DNA of 64,000 nucleotides from NCBI GenBank assembly GCA_013398055.1, contig VZRS01009539.1, positions 434,001-498,000 of the forward strand. Direction: 5' to 3'. The stretch comes from Ifrita kowaldi. Its lineage: Eukaryota; Chordata; Aves; Passeriformes; Cinclosomatidae. The position numbers and the translations under genes were made by a program. The stretch's first letter is position 1, and every line of letters starts with the position of its first letter. The notes below the pieces were generated by a model. The model saw nothing but the letters and a program-made list of their open reading frames with translations. It did not search any database and was not told where the DNA came from. Positions 50,401 to 61,003 of the stretch are shown one piece after another.

Positions 50401-53400
50401 ATAGCAGTATTTTGCCACTGGTTATTCTTTTGCTTTCTGAATCATCTCTTCTTCATACCTTTCAGATATAGTTTTTTTGTGCCTTAGCTAACATTTTAAG
50501 CTATTTGATGGTGTCTTTCGGCTATGGAAAGACAATATATCCAATTAACTCTGATCTCTTCTTTCCTTACTTTGACTATTTTCCTATTTATTGTCAACTT
50601 AATCACGATGAATTTGTTTTCATAACAAACATATTTGAAAGAAAGGTCTTTTAAATTTGATTTTTTCTAGTATCATGCACCAATAAGTACTTTCAGCACA
50701 TTTTTTCCCTGATAAAATGCAAGGATTTTTGGAAAACATAGCTGTGCACAGATAATAAGCTGATGAACTGGAGCTAGAACCAGCACTGGGATTCAGTTGT
50801 CTCTGCTGGCAAATTGTTACAATGGCCATGCTTCTGGCCACAGCCAACTAGACAGAAAATTTCTGGATGTAGTTCAAGAGTTAGTACAGGTTGGGGACCA
50901 TTCCCAAATGGCAGAACAGATCTGACCGTTTTGTGCTGGAGGCTAAGAGAGTTTAACAGCGTGGATGTGACAGACTGTGCCAGTTGGCCTCAGTGTCAGA
51001 GGATGATCCCTGGCACTGTTCGGTTTACTAGTACAGACCTAGCATTTATCTCCTGATATTTTCCTTATCCATCAGATGTAAAGTTAGTTCAAATCCCTCC
51101 ACCCCACCAGTCTTAATATTTATATGTCACCATTATGTAGTTAATAAGTCATCAACACATTCTCTGACTTGGCCATCTATAGGAGTCAGGTATGCCTTTT
51201 ATCTCAATCCATGGATATTTGTTAATTCCATATTTCACTTTCCTCTGTGTTCATATTTGATGTATTTTTTTCCTAGATATATACAATGCAATACCTTCTC
51301 CATTTTTCTTTCCTTTCATTTCAGGGCAAGCAGCTCTTTTCTCAATCTTTCTACATTTTTCATAAAGCCAGGAAATAAGAATTCCGGTAGTCCTGGATGA
51401 TGATCTGGAGACATGAGCTTCAGTGAAACAATCGCTATAAATTTTATTTGGTTTTATTTCAAATAGCACTAAAAATGGGTTTCTGAGAAAATTACTCACT
51501 TCTTGGATTTGATATTTGATTCTTCTTCCTGCAAAATGACAGAAATTTGAGATCAGCATTTTCGCACTTTTGGTAAATATATATAACTGATTATTAGAAT
51601 GCATACAATATTTAACTCTGCACTTTATATTAGTCATTCCAAGTGCACAAAGGTACAACAGTTCTTTCAAGCACAACATATTGAAAGATGGAGACCTGGT
51701 ATGAATAACCATTTCATCAGGTTTAACGATAAGTAGTGTATTTAAAATGCATGTTCTGGACCCTCTAATTAGCAAAACATTACAGTGCATTCAAAGTGGT
51801 ATAGAGGGGGAAAAAAATCACATACAACTAAAAACAAGAACCTGAAAGTTTATTTTTTTCCACATCCATATAGACACAGAGGAATATGTATGCTGGAAGG
51901 AGAGGAAAAAACCCCAGGCCCACAGTAACTGCTGAGCCATTGAAACAGTTTTCACAACATCATAGATAATTACAATTATCCTTCTCTTAGGGACATTGGA
52001 GCTGCCAATTTTCTGCAATCGAAAATAAATAAATAATTCAGAACAGATGTTGACTACTCATCCCAGTTTAGTAGACAGCTTTAGGCAAGCATGTCAGCAC
52101 TAAACTTGAAAATAGTGATAGACCTTAAAAATAGTTCTACTCTTTTATTTCCTCTTATTTATTTTTTTTTGGTTGTTGCTGTTGTTTTTGTTTTTGTTTT
52201 CCTCTTTCTGTTTATCTTTTAATGGTTGGACAAAGTTTCAAGTTTGTCATAGGGTGATTTAGTCCTGTGGAAGAAAAACCACAACTGTTTAGCAATTCCA
52301 TTTTGATTAGAAGTGCAAGGTGGGAACCTGTTTAGTAACCAGGAGAAATCTCAAGTGCCTGTGGGTGGCACTGTAGGTATTTGGTCATTAATTATTAACA
52401 GAACCAGGCAGTGACTGTTGTGTTCCTCACACAACTGTCGGATGGAGGTTCCTCAGCACACCTGTGACACTCACTAGAAATGGGATTCACTTGAAAAAAA
52501 GGTCTTTGCTTACTTCTTTTGGCTAATAAAGATTATCAGTGCATCAAGTTGACTATTTCATGCAGTATTTTCAGCTGCATTTTGTCTCTGTGGTGATGAT
52601 TGTTTTGTTTAGGTCTGGATAAATACTCTTCAGTCACTTCTGAAGTGTGCTGACTTCCACAAACATTGGCATTGTGATATCCTTTATCTTTGCCTGATGT
52701 TTAGGGTTTTACTTTTGGTTTTACCTTTTTTTTTTTTGCGTGTGTGTACTTGTTACATGCAGACACTTTCTCTTCCAAATATGCGATTTCCAAGGAGCAA
52801 TATCATCTGTCTGCTCATTGTTGCAATAAATAAAAGACAAAAAACCCCCACCCTGCTCAGACATCTGCTTGCAGCAAAACACAGATATTGATTAATTTTG
52901 GTGGGGTTTTGGGGTCATTTTGGTTGGTCAGTCAGTTGGCCAGTTGGTTGGCTTTTTTGGCTTGTTCTTGTGTTTGTTGTTGTATTGGCATATTTTTAGG
53001 AGAAAATTGCAGAGGTATAATAGAAAGTTCTTTTCCTTTTATCTAGAATTTAAATCTTTCCATTATAGTGGATGCTGCAGCTAGGAATTTTGCTATATTA
53101 TTACTCTTTTGGAAACTAAAGTAGGATCCTTTCAACTTCTGATAAAGCCTGACTGCCGCATGTACGCCAAGGCAGACAATACTGAAAATACAAGACATTA
53201 GTTCTGTGACCCAGCAGTTCCTTAGTTCAGATAATCATCCTACTGCTGGATGACTGGGGATGCACTCTGGATTTACAAACATCTCAGTTCTTTCAGTTAA
53301 GATGCAGCATGAATTAAATTGTGACATTTTGTTACATGCACTTTGGGACTATGCCTATACCACCAAATTACCACCCAGTACATTTCTGGACTTTCCAATA

Positions 53401-55894
53401 CAAGCGTCTATATTATCAATACCTCCCACTGTTAAATACTTAGAACAGTGTCTGACTTGCTTTGGGTTTGTCCCAGTTTGAAATTTCCTAAATAGTTCTT
53501 GGAGACAGTATATTTTTAAGCACCATTTCCAACTGGCAGTTTACATGGAGCCACTCTGTTTTCAGAGTCTGAGGTAGATGTTAGCTCCTCCCTGCCAGCT
53601 GGCAAGAAATATTCCCAAGGACATTTTAATTTGTTAGTGTAGAGGTAGCCATAGGGAATCCAACCTCAGAAATGTGCCTGAGATATTTCTTCAGGTGAGA
53701 TAAAAAAAAAAAATCCCTCCTTCTACTTCTTCATCTTGTTTCACTCCCTACAGCTCTTTCAGTTGAAGTAGGAGAGATGTACATAGAAGAATGCCTTTAA
53801 AGGATACACTGAAGGTATTAAATCATTGCAAGTTTTGCTAGATGTGTATCTGGCTTTAGGTTAAATTAAACATCATAGCTCTGACAGACAGAATATGAAG
53901 ACTCTCTATGAATTTCCCATGAGGGAAAAAAAACCCAAAAGTATCCACTATCCGGTGGCAAATATTATTGGCAAATTCTATTGCAATGTTTTACCAGAGT
54001 AGATCAGAATGAGTCATCTCTTGTCATCTTTAGAGTCTAACTCTGTCTCCTTACTATCTGCTTTCTGACAATACTTTTATTTCCTATGGGTTAGTGTTTT
54101 TGGAGGATGCAGTAATGGAAGGAATGAAAGGAAAGAGTACACTCACTGTTTCTGATTGAATGAAAAGTACTCTGAAATATCCTAAAATATTGCTATAGTT
54201 GTACAAGGGAAAACATCCTTTCTGCTTGTAACTGTGTTTATTATCAATTGCAAACTGCTCAAAACTGGAATTATATTTAACTTCACACTAAATAAAAGAA
54301 GAAATAAAAACGAGTTTTAAATACTGTGGTTTATTCCCTAAATAAAGCTGAAAATACGTACAGTGGGCCAGGATATTGGTCCACAGACTTCAGCTGTGGT
54401 TGGGAAGTAAAGCCTGCTGACACTGTGTGCTACAAGAGTGTTGCTGGTACAGTATGTTTCCTGTCAGTGATTGACAACAAACATTGCATATGACTTCATC
54501 CTTGTCTTCTATCTCTCATTTGCAGGTGTGTCTACTGTGCTCGTTTTTTCCATTCAAAATGATTGTAATCATAATTCCCAGTCCTACCCTCAAAATGCCT
54601 CATCAGGCCTACATTCAAAAAGAATATTCATATTTTTAAAATTTGATACCTTATTAAAGTAGGTAGTAAAATACTTTCCTTTGGCAAAATTAGCACATAA
54701 TTTTGCATATACATTGAGGAGAAGTTATTTTTATGGAGAGAAATTATTTGCAGACTTGTGGTAAACGAAATTCACCACCATACAGAACATAGTAATGGTG
54801 AAAAGTGCTCACTGGTATTCAGAAAAACGCCCTCCAGTGTGTTGACTTACATTATTTTGGATACACACTGGAATGATTGTACTGCTAATGCTATTTAAAA
54901 GGTCAATATTTATCACACAATGCAATTTTCCCAGTGTCTGAACTGCTTGTACAGCCCGTACTGTGACAGGATATGAGCCTTTTCAAGCCTCACTGCAATT
55001 ACTCTCAGAACACCCATTGGGATAAAAAAAGTTTTTATGCCGTTCCCACATATCAGGATTGAAGACACAGGAAACTAGCACAGGTGGTTAAGGCCAGATC
55101 TGCAGCAAGGTATGTTTATATGGAAGTTGCTCCTCCCACTGCATCCCTGCTCTGGTGTTATCCTCTTACCTCCCTGCCACTAAATCACCCTGACACCAAA
55201 CGAACTTGGATCAACTCTCCTAGTAGATCTGGAGCTGTTGACAGGAAAATTTAGGACATATTTTCCTCCACTTTCCTCTTCACTGCCCCATAAAATGCCA
55301 TTTATGCATGATTGTTCTATAAATATCCTTTCTGACCAACGCATCTGGGTTTTCTTTTCACAACAGCAAGAGTATGAAGGAGAAAGAGGAAGGATTTACT
55401 CACACTTTGTCTGGACATACAGATAGGATGCAGCCAAGGCTTTATGCCATAGAACACCCCTCACATCATGTTGGTCCCCCACTCATTCAAACATTACAAA
55501 CAATGTACAAAAGGACCTATCAGTAGTTACCAATTTAATAAGGAAGATGAAGGTTTACTGGACAGTGAATTGCACCATAACTCCAAGGGCTAGAATAGGC
55601 TGATGAAATGACACTGTGTAATACAATAAATATTCCTTGAAAATAATATGCAGAGTGATTTTTATCTAAATCTAAGCACAAACATTTTGATACAAAAATT
55701 AATCAGCTTTAATCTTTTATGCTCAGATTTCTGAAATATGTAATTATCTATATGCAATTAAAGTCATAAATTTACAGATCATAAAGATGTGGTACCTTGG
55801 GCTAGCATCTCAGTATTATGGTTGTTTAACTTAAAGATAATAATAATAATAATACTTTTTCTTCTCTTCCAAATATGTCTTGGTATCATCAATT
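50401..55894. other. Unassigned stretch with T-rich and G/T-rich low-complexity patches
   Basis: No gene established over about 5.5 kb. 52160-52205 is a GTTTTT-type T-rich patch, 52890-52990 a G/T-rich patch (TTGG, TTGTT words), and 55837-55854 an (ATA)n run. The 179-codon minus-strand frame at 51251-51790 is the longest non-repeat frame in the window; it shows no known motif and is handled as a finding. Confidence 0.5.
51500..51528 (-). other. Candidate microexon (29 nt) between strong splice-like sites
   Basis: On the minus strand a TTTCTGTCATTTTGCAG acceptor-like sequence is followed by 29 bases starting GAAGAAGAATC (purine-rich, enhancer-like), then a GTGAGT donor at 51499-51494. The length is not a multiple of three. 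Splice-like words are frequent by chance in 64 kb, so this is only a candidate for an exon of a non-coding or unseen gene. Confidence 0.15.
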
Positions 55895-56452
55895 CATGTT
55901 AAGGAGATACTGGAAGGAGTACATGAGGAAGGTGATTCTGCCCCTCTGATCTGCTCTGGTGAGATCCCTCCTGCAGTGCTCCATCCAGCTCTGGGGTTCT
56001 CAGCACAGAAAAGACATGGACCTATTGGAAAGAGTCCAAATGAGGGTCATCAAGATGACTTGAGGGATGGAGCACCTCTCCTGTGAGGAAAGGCTGGGAG
56101 AACTAGAACTGTTCAGCCTGGAGAAGAGAAGGCTTCAGGGTGACCTAAAAGCAGCCTTCCAGTACCTGAAAAGTTCCTACAAGAGAGATAAAGAGGGACT
56201 ATTTACAAGGGCATGGAGTGACAGGACAGGGCGGAATGGCTCCAAGCTGACAGAGAGTAGGTTTAGATTAGATATTAGGAAAAAATTCTTTACTGTGGGG
56301 GTGGTGAGGCACTAATCCTATTTCTGGAAGTGTTCAAGGCCAGGTTGGATGAGGTCTGATGAAACATGTCCCAGCCCATGGCAGGGAAATTGGAACTAGA
56401 TGATCTTTAAGATCCCTTCCAACCCAAACCATTCCAAGATTCCATAGAGCAG
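55895..56452 (+). mobile_element. CR1 LINE 3' region
   Basis: Plus-orientation CR1 running from the GGTGATTCTGCCCCTCTGAT / GAGATCCCTCCTGCAGTGCT block through CAGCTCTGGGGTTCTCAGC, AAGACATGGACCTATTGGAA, GAGCACCTCTCCTGTGAGGA, CTGTTCAGCCTGGAGAAGAG, GCAGCCTTCCAGTACCTGAA, GGTTTAGATTAGATATTAGG and GTTCAAGGCCAGGTTGGATG, to the tail ATCCCTTCCAACCCAAACCA. It is well conserved but has stops. The 82-codon frame at 56067-56315 is a remnant of the CR1 ORF2 end and encodes no host protein. Confidence 0.95.
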
Positions 56453-56590
56453 GCTCCCTAGGGAAGTGGTCACGGCATCGAACCTGTCAGAACTCAAGGA
56501 GAAACTGGACAATGCTTTTAGTCATGTGGTTTATTTTTGGTAGGTTACAGGTCCCTTGAAACTTGAGATATTCTATGATTCTATGCTTTC
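56453..56590 (+). mobile_element. Second CR1 tail, different subfamily, fused to the previous one
   Basis: Immediately after the previous element the sequence restarts at GCTCCCTAGGGAAGTGGTCA, CGGCATCGAACCTGTCAGAA and CTCAAGGAGAAACTGGACAA. It ends in GATATTCTATGATTCTATG, the terminal octamer repeat. This wording is of another CR1 subfamily than 55895-56452, so one element probably inserted into the other. Confidence 0.85.
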
Positions 56591-56690
56591 TCTTAATCAG
56601 CAGACATCCCAGGAAAACACTAGTAAGGACTTTTACTATATCTGCTTTTCTCTAAATGTTACAATAATTATGAACAAAAAGTGACGTGGA

Positions 56691-56748
56691 GAAATACTAC
56701 TAGTAGTAGCAAAACTACTGCTACTTCTACTACTAATAGACTAAGGAA
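56691..56748. repeat. Short (TAC/GTA) trinucleotide patch
   Basis: Imperfect TAC and GTA units with a 14-bp palindrome (TACTACTAGTAGTA, 56695-56708). Confidence 0.7.
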
Positions 56749-56754
56749 TAGGAA

Positions 56755-57690
56755 AGAAAGTAATCTGGACAGATTTACACCCATTAATTTGACTGCCACA
56801 TTATCCAGGAGTAAGAAGATATTTTAAGAGGAAGAATAATTAAATATATGGAAGTAAATGGGAAACAGGGCAAAATGTCACATGGATTCACCAAAGATAG
56901 ATCACATTAACCTTAGCAGATATTTCTTTTTGATGAGTTAATTGATTTTCTAGATAAAGGAAAGGCAATAGGTTTAATCTAACTGGACTTCAGTAAATCA
57001 TTTGACATGTTGCCATATGGGAAATCATTGGTTAAAATACAGAAGACACAGATTAGTACAAGAATTAGATGCAAACAATGGAACAACATAAGAGGGTAGT
57101 GAAAAAATATTATTGACTTTTACAGGTTAGGAATAACTTAAACGTTGAGTCGAGTATTATTCTTGAGGTTTTCCCAGAACTAATGCTTAAGAAATTTATC
57201 ATAATATCTTTATTACTGATCTTGACACAAGTCTGCTGCTAATGCACAATGTTAGAAGCCATTGTTGGTAAAAGGAGCTTGAAGACTGTACTGAAAGATA
57301 TGAGAAATATTTATTGTAAATTTGTACAAAGTGCTAGAGAGTGCACTTAGTTTAACAAGAAGAACTTCTTCAGTAAGGTGGGGAACCATCAACTAGAAAA
57401 CACAGAGGAGGTTAAACATCTTGGAATTCTGATCAATCATGGGAAAATTACGTGAAAATGAAAGAATGCTATATAATAAAAAAGGACAGGTTTATCTAGG
57501 AAAGAAAAGAAAAAAACTGATGTCAGTGTTTGAGGCACTACTGAGTGTTCATCTAGAACATTGTTCAGATTCTTAGGCACTTGAAGAAAGAGTCAGTGAC
57601 ACTGGAAGAGGGGTTACTGACTAAACCAGAGATATTCATGCTGCAGGTGATATAGCAGTCTTTACACACAAGGAAGAGTGTGAAAAGAAA
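56755..57690 (+). mobile_element. Fossil CR1 LINE with decayed reverse-transcriptase region
   Basis: Plus-orientation old CR1. The part near 56880-57010 translates, across stops, to a segment with LIDFLDKGKAIGLI and then LDFSKSFDMLP, the CR1 motif A block with the catalytic Asp retained. The region near 57190-57290 matches the block preceding the ADD box, and 57360-57480 the following blocks. Stops and indels are frequent. It is distinct from the young minus-strand CR1 at 60 kb and similar in age to the 4.3 kb fossil. Confidence 0.7.
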
Positions 57691-57746
57691 GGGAAATAAA
57701 TCACATCTACTAGGTATGTATAAAATAGTGTAAGAGTTTGATTGTG

Positions 57747-58022
57747 TTATGAAATTGATGATATGATGTTATGCCTGTGACACCAACGGACAGTACCCCT
57801 TGAGCCAAAAACCTCCATCATTCCAATGTTCTTAGATCCAAAATCAGAATAAATGGCTTCTCCTCCTACTGGTGTAATAAGGTCTTTAAATGACAAAAAG
57901 TAAAATATTTCAAGCATGCCCACAAACACAAACAGATTTTTCTGGTGCACATACATAAATTTATTTCCAATTCGCAAAGGCTCTTTGGGTGCAGGAGTCT
58001 TGTTGCCATCAGTAATACCCAC
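57747..58022 (-). other. Unidentified 91-codon open frame
   Basis: A minus-strand frame between two fossil CR1 pieces. It has a protein-like composition and a hydrophobic middle (residues ~30-45), but I recognise no domain. A same-strand frame in another phase (57866-58069) overlaps it. It could be a processed-pseudogene remnant or chance; not called as a gene. Confidence 0.15.
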
Positions 58023-58254
58023 TCAGTGTTTGTAATATATATTCTGACAAATTGAGGGCTTCCAGTCACATACTATGTCTTGTTCTTCCCTGTGCAATAG
58101 AGCAAAAGAAGGTTTGTTTCATTAAAATCAGTAACATAAAAAGAAATACATATTCCATTTCAAATTATTTAAATCCGTGTGTTTCAGATGTAGCCTGGTG
58201 TAATAGTTGTTATACAGTCATTTTCATAAATAAATTGTACCATCTTTAGGAAAA

Positions 58255-58520
58255 GCCAAAGGGGCAATTTGGAACAATCAGTCAGCATCACTTTTGTCCC
58301 TAGAAAAATAATTGAGCAAATGTTCTTTTAACACATTTCTGGGCAGATGAAGGAGAAGGTTACAGGGAAAAGTCAGAATGGATTTCTCAAGGGTTAAAAA
58401 TGTTTGAGCAACCTGACTACCTTCTATGCTACAATAAATTACTGGATTTGTGGATTAAATGAGAAAAGTATTATTTGTCTGGGCTTTGGCAAGTTTTTAT
58501 CAACGACCTGGTGTTACAAC
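58255..58520 (+). mobile_element. Fossil CR1 fragment (reverse-transcriptase region)
   Basis: In one plus-strand frame the stretch near 58370-58520 reads SQNGFLKG, then after a stop KMFEQPDYLLCYNKLLDLW, then a motif-A-like region and FINDL. This follows the Q-GF and following blocks of the CR1 reverse transcriptase. Stops and lost residues show it is old. It covers a region also present in the 56.8 kb and 4.3 kb fossils, so it is a separate copy. Confidence 0.6.
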
Positions 58521-58642
58521 TCATCCCTGAAAGTGAGTATAACTCATGTTCTTGTCAATAGATCCCTTGGCGCAGATTAGAGTGAAACAAAACAAAATTA
58601 TCAGTTTTTGGTAAATATATTTATATGAAGACTTCATTTTCA

Positions 58643-58752
58643 CAGAATCACAGAATCACCAAATCACCAGGTTGGAGGAGACCTTCAAGATCACCGAGTC
58701 CAACCCATGCCCTAACACCATCTCAACTAAACCATGGCACTGAGTGCCACAT
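58643..58752 (-). mobile_element. CR1 3' end, antisense, interrupted by the LTR
   Basis: The plus strand starts CACAGAATCACAGAATCACC (reverse complement of the terminal octamer repeat), then GTTGGAGGAGACCTTCAAGA, TCACCGAGTCCAACCCATGC and a GGCACTGAGTGCCACAT block. It is the last ~110 bases of a neoavian-type CR1, stopping exactly where the retroviral LTR starts. It may be the 3' end of the minus-strand CR1 that resumes after the gap. Confidence 0.75.
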
Positions 58753-59175
58753 TGTTCTGGGGTGATGTTATGAGGCTGCTTTATTCCTTAACCGTCTTTA
58801 TTCCTTAACCGCTTGACGGCCAAGGACACTGTACCTTTAGGATGGACCCAGGGGGCAGGGCCGGAGCTGGGGGGCCCGGGTGCGGGTCGGTTCAATGGCT
58901 CGGCCCAACGGCTCTGGCTAGAATGGCTCTCCACTGTGCACTGGAGGGAGGGCACCAGGGCCGCTGCACTGCTTCTTGGTGGCTTTTTTGTTCCCGCTAG
59001 CTGGAAAAAAGGTTTTGGTTGTTTTTTTTTCCTTCCCTCCCCCGGCCTCTCTGCCTTCCTTCCCTTCTCTCCGGTCCGGGGAGCCTGCAGGGTGGCCCTG
59101 GTAGGCACGTGGGGTGGCTGCGGCTGGTCTGAACCCCGGGGAGGGCCAAGCCATTGAGCGAGGGGATGCAGAGGT

Positions 59176-59340
59176 CCACCAGCTTCGCCTGCTGCGAGGA
59201 GGAGGACCAGTGCCAGAGATGCAGTGGGTTTTCTTGCCATCTGTTCTCCAGTTTCGCCTGCTGTGGGGAAGAGGACTGTAGTTGGAGAGTCGACAGGGTT
59301 TTTTTTTCCCATCTGCCCTGCTCCAGGCTGCTGTGTGGAC
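59176..59340 (+). repeat. Diverged ~72-bp tandem repeat inside the LTR
   Basis: Copy 1 (59176-59247) and copy 2 (59248-59320) share the CGCCTGCTG, GAGGAC, CAGTGGG/CAGGG, TTTTTT/CTTGCCATCTG order; a partial copy starts at 59321 (CTCCAGGCTGCTGTGTGGAC). Tandem repeats in this part of an LTR are often enhancer repeats (family knowledge); that role is inferred here. Confidence 0.65.
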
Positions 59341-59472
59341 TCCCCCTTCCCCTTCCCCTTCCCCTTTCCCGGTACTGGGGGGACCAGTTGCCAGCCCGTG
59401 TGGCTTTTTCCTTCTCTGGGCATTTGTTGTATTTTGAGGTTTTTTCTGTTCTGCCCTGTTTTGTTCTGTGTT

Positions 59473-59478
59473 AATAAA
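59473..59478 (+). promoter_or_regulatory. Polyadenylation signal of the LTR
   Basis: AATAAA within TTAATAAACAG, seven bases before the gap. It sets the LTR in plus orientation. Confidence 0.6.
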
Positions 59479-59485
59479 CAGTTAG

Positions 59486-59963
59486 NNNNNNNNNNNNNNN
59501 NNNNNNNNNNNNNNNNNNNNNNNNNNNNNNNNNNNNNNNNNNNNNNNNNNNNNNNNNNNNNNNNNNNNNNNNNNNNNNNNNNNNNNNNNNNNNNNNNNNN
59601 NNNNNNNNNNNNNNNNNNNNNNNNNNNNNNNNNNNNNNNNNNNNNNNNNNNNNNNNNNNNNNNNNNNNNNNNNNNNNNNNNNNNNNNNNNNNNNNNNNNN
59701 NNNNNNNNNNNNNNNNNNNNNNNNNNNNNNNNNNNNNNNNNNNNNNNNNNNNNNNNNNNNNNNNNNNNNNNNNNNNNNNNNNNNNNNNNNNNNNNNNNNN
59801 NNNNNNNNNNNNNNNNNNNNNNNNNNNNNNNNNNNNNNNNNNNNNNNNNNNNNNNNNNNNNNNNNNNNNNNNNNNNNNNNNNNNNNNNNNNNNNNNNNNN
59901 NNNNNNNNNNNNNNNNNNNNNNNNNNNNNNNNNNNNNNNNNNNNNNNNNNNNNNNNNNNNNNN
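59486..59963. other. Assembly gap (478 N)
   Basis: A run of 478 undetermined bases between the LTR and the minus-strand CR1. The CR1 reverse-transcriptase frame and the LTR both run into it. Confidence 1.
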
Positions 59964-61003
59964 CTGGATGCAGCACCGTTCACCACCACTCTCTGGGCCC
60001 GGCCATCCAGCCAGTTCTTAACCCAGCAAAGAGTGAACCTGTCCAAGCCATGGGCTGCCAGCTTTTCCAGGAGTTTACTGTGGGAGACAGTGTCAAAGGC
60101 CTTGCTGAAGTCCAAATAGACAACATCCACAGCCTTTCCCGCATCCACCAGGTGGGTCACCTGGTCATAAAAGGAGATCAGGTTGGTCAAGCCCGACGTA
60201 CCCCTGCTAAACCCGTTCTGGCTGGGTCTGATTCCCCAGCCATCCTGTAGGTGCTGTGTGATGGCACTCAAAATAAACTGTTCCATTACCTTACCGGGTA
60301 CCAAGGTCAGACTGACTGGCCTATAATTTCCAGGATCCTCCTTCCTACCCTTCTTGTGGATGAGCATCACATTGGCCAGCTTCCAGTCGTCTGGAACCTC
60401 ACCAGTGAGCCAGGACCATTGATGAACGACAGAGAGCAGCTTCACAAGCTCATCTGCCAGCTCCCTCATCACCATGGGATGGATCCCATCTGGTCCCATA
60501 GATTTATGAACATCCAAGCATCTCAGCAGTCCTCTGACTGCTTCCTCCTGGATAACAGGGGGACCATTCTGCTCCCTGACACCATCTACCAGCCCTGGAG
60601 GACAGTTGTCCTGAGGACAAACCATCTTTCCTCTAAAGACCGAAGCGAAGAAGGCATTAAACACCTCTGCTTTCTCCCGGTCTGCAGTCACTAAATTCTC
60701 CTCCGCATCCAGTGGAGAATGGAGGTTGTTCTTACCTTTCCTTTTGCCATTAATATATTTGTAAAAACATTTTTTATTATCCTTCACAAAAGTTGCCAAA
60801 TTAAGTTGTAACTGAGCTTTGGCCTCTCTAATTTTTTTTCTGACATTCCCTAAAAACTCCCTTAAATATTTCCTGAGATACCTGACCCTCCTTCCAAAGA
60901 TGATACATCTTCTTTTTATTCCTTAATTCCTTCAAAGCTCCTTGCCCATCCAGGCTGGATATCTGCCTTGTCGACTCATCTTTCGGCACACAGGGACAAT
61001 TTA
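59964..61003 (-). mobile_element. Young CR1 LINE, minus strand, truncated by gap
   Basis: The best preserved element of the window. Reading the minus strand, it starts near 61000 with the CR1 block after the endonuclease (PKDESTRQ, GALKELRNKKKMYHLWKEGQ), continues through the reverse transcriptase, and is cut by the gap at 59963. The 3' UTR may be the CR1 end at 58643-58752 on the other side of the LTR. 5' truncated. Its low damage makes it the youngest CR1 here. Confidence 0.95.
59966..60998 (-). pseudogene. CR1 ORF2 reverse-transcriptase fragment, frameshifted
   Basis: Part of the CR1 ORF2 polyprotein (endonuclease plus reverse transcriptase, used for target-primed retrotransposition). From 60799 down there are 278 open codons before the gap. 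Numbering from the Met at 60799: MGPDGIHP at 101-108, EVPDDWKLANV at 134-144, the motif 1 block YRPVSLTLVPGKVMEQ at 159-174, the motif 2 block QNGFSRGTSGLTNL at 194-207, and motif A YLDFSKAFDTVSH at 228-240 with the catalytic Asp at 230. The ADD box would lie in the gap. The reading continues upstream only after a one-base shift at the T8 run 60832-60839: the upstream part ends FRECQKKN-stop in the frame that covers 60828-60998. The element is therefore not able to make ORF2 as it stands, unless that run is a sequencing error. Plus-strand frames at 60050-60694 are antisense shadows. Confidence 0.92.

Larger units (their letters stand above)
58753..59485 (+). mobile_element. Endogenous retrovirus LTR (3' end lost in gap)
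   Basis: Begins with TGTTCTGGGG, the TG start of retroviral LTRs, abutting a CR1 tail, and shows a sharp switch to GC-rich sequence. It contains AATAAA at 59473-59478 in plus orientation, followed by the N run, so R/U5 ends and the target-site repeat are not visible. Internal structure: a 15-bp direct repeat (58780-58794 and 58797-58811), a polypyrimidine stretch near 59020-59070, diverged ~72-bp tandem copies at 59176-59247 and 59248-59320 with a partial third, and a CCCCTT-type run at 59341-59370. No gag, pol or env is seen. It could be solo, or the left LTR of a provirus hidden in the gap. Large open frames on both strands here are shadows of the GC-rich sequence. Confidence 0.72.

Noticed and set aside
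58788..59474. 211-codon minus-strand and 106-114-codon plus-strand frames
   Set aside because: They overlap each other inside a GC-rich LTR where stops are rare; no protein motif.
59224..60021. 265-codon plus-strand frame
   Set aside because: Most of it is the N gap read as open; the ends belong to an LTR and an antisense CR1.
60050..60694. Plus-strand frames of 66 and 147 codons
   Set aside because: Antisense shadows of the CR1 reverse transcriptase on the minus strand.
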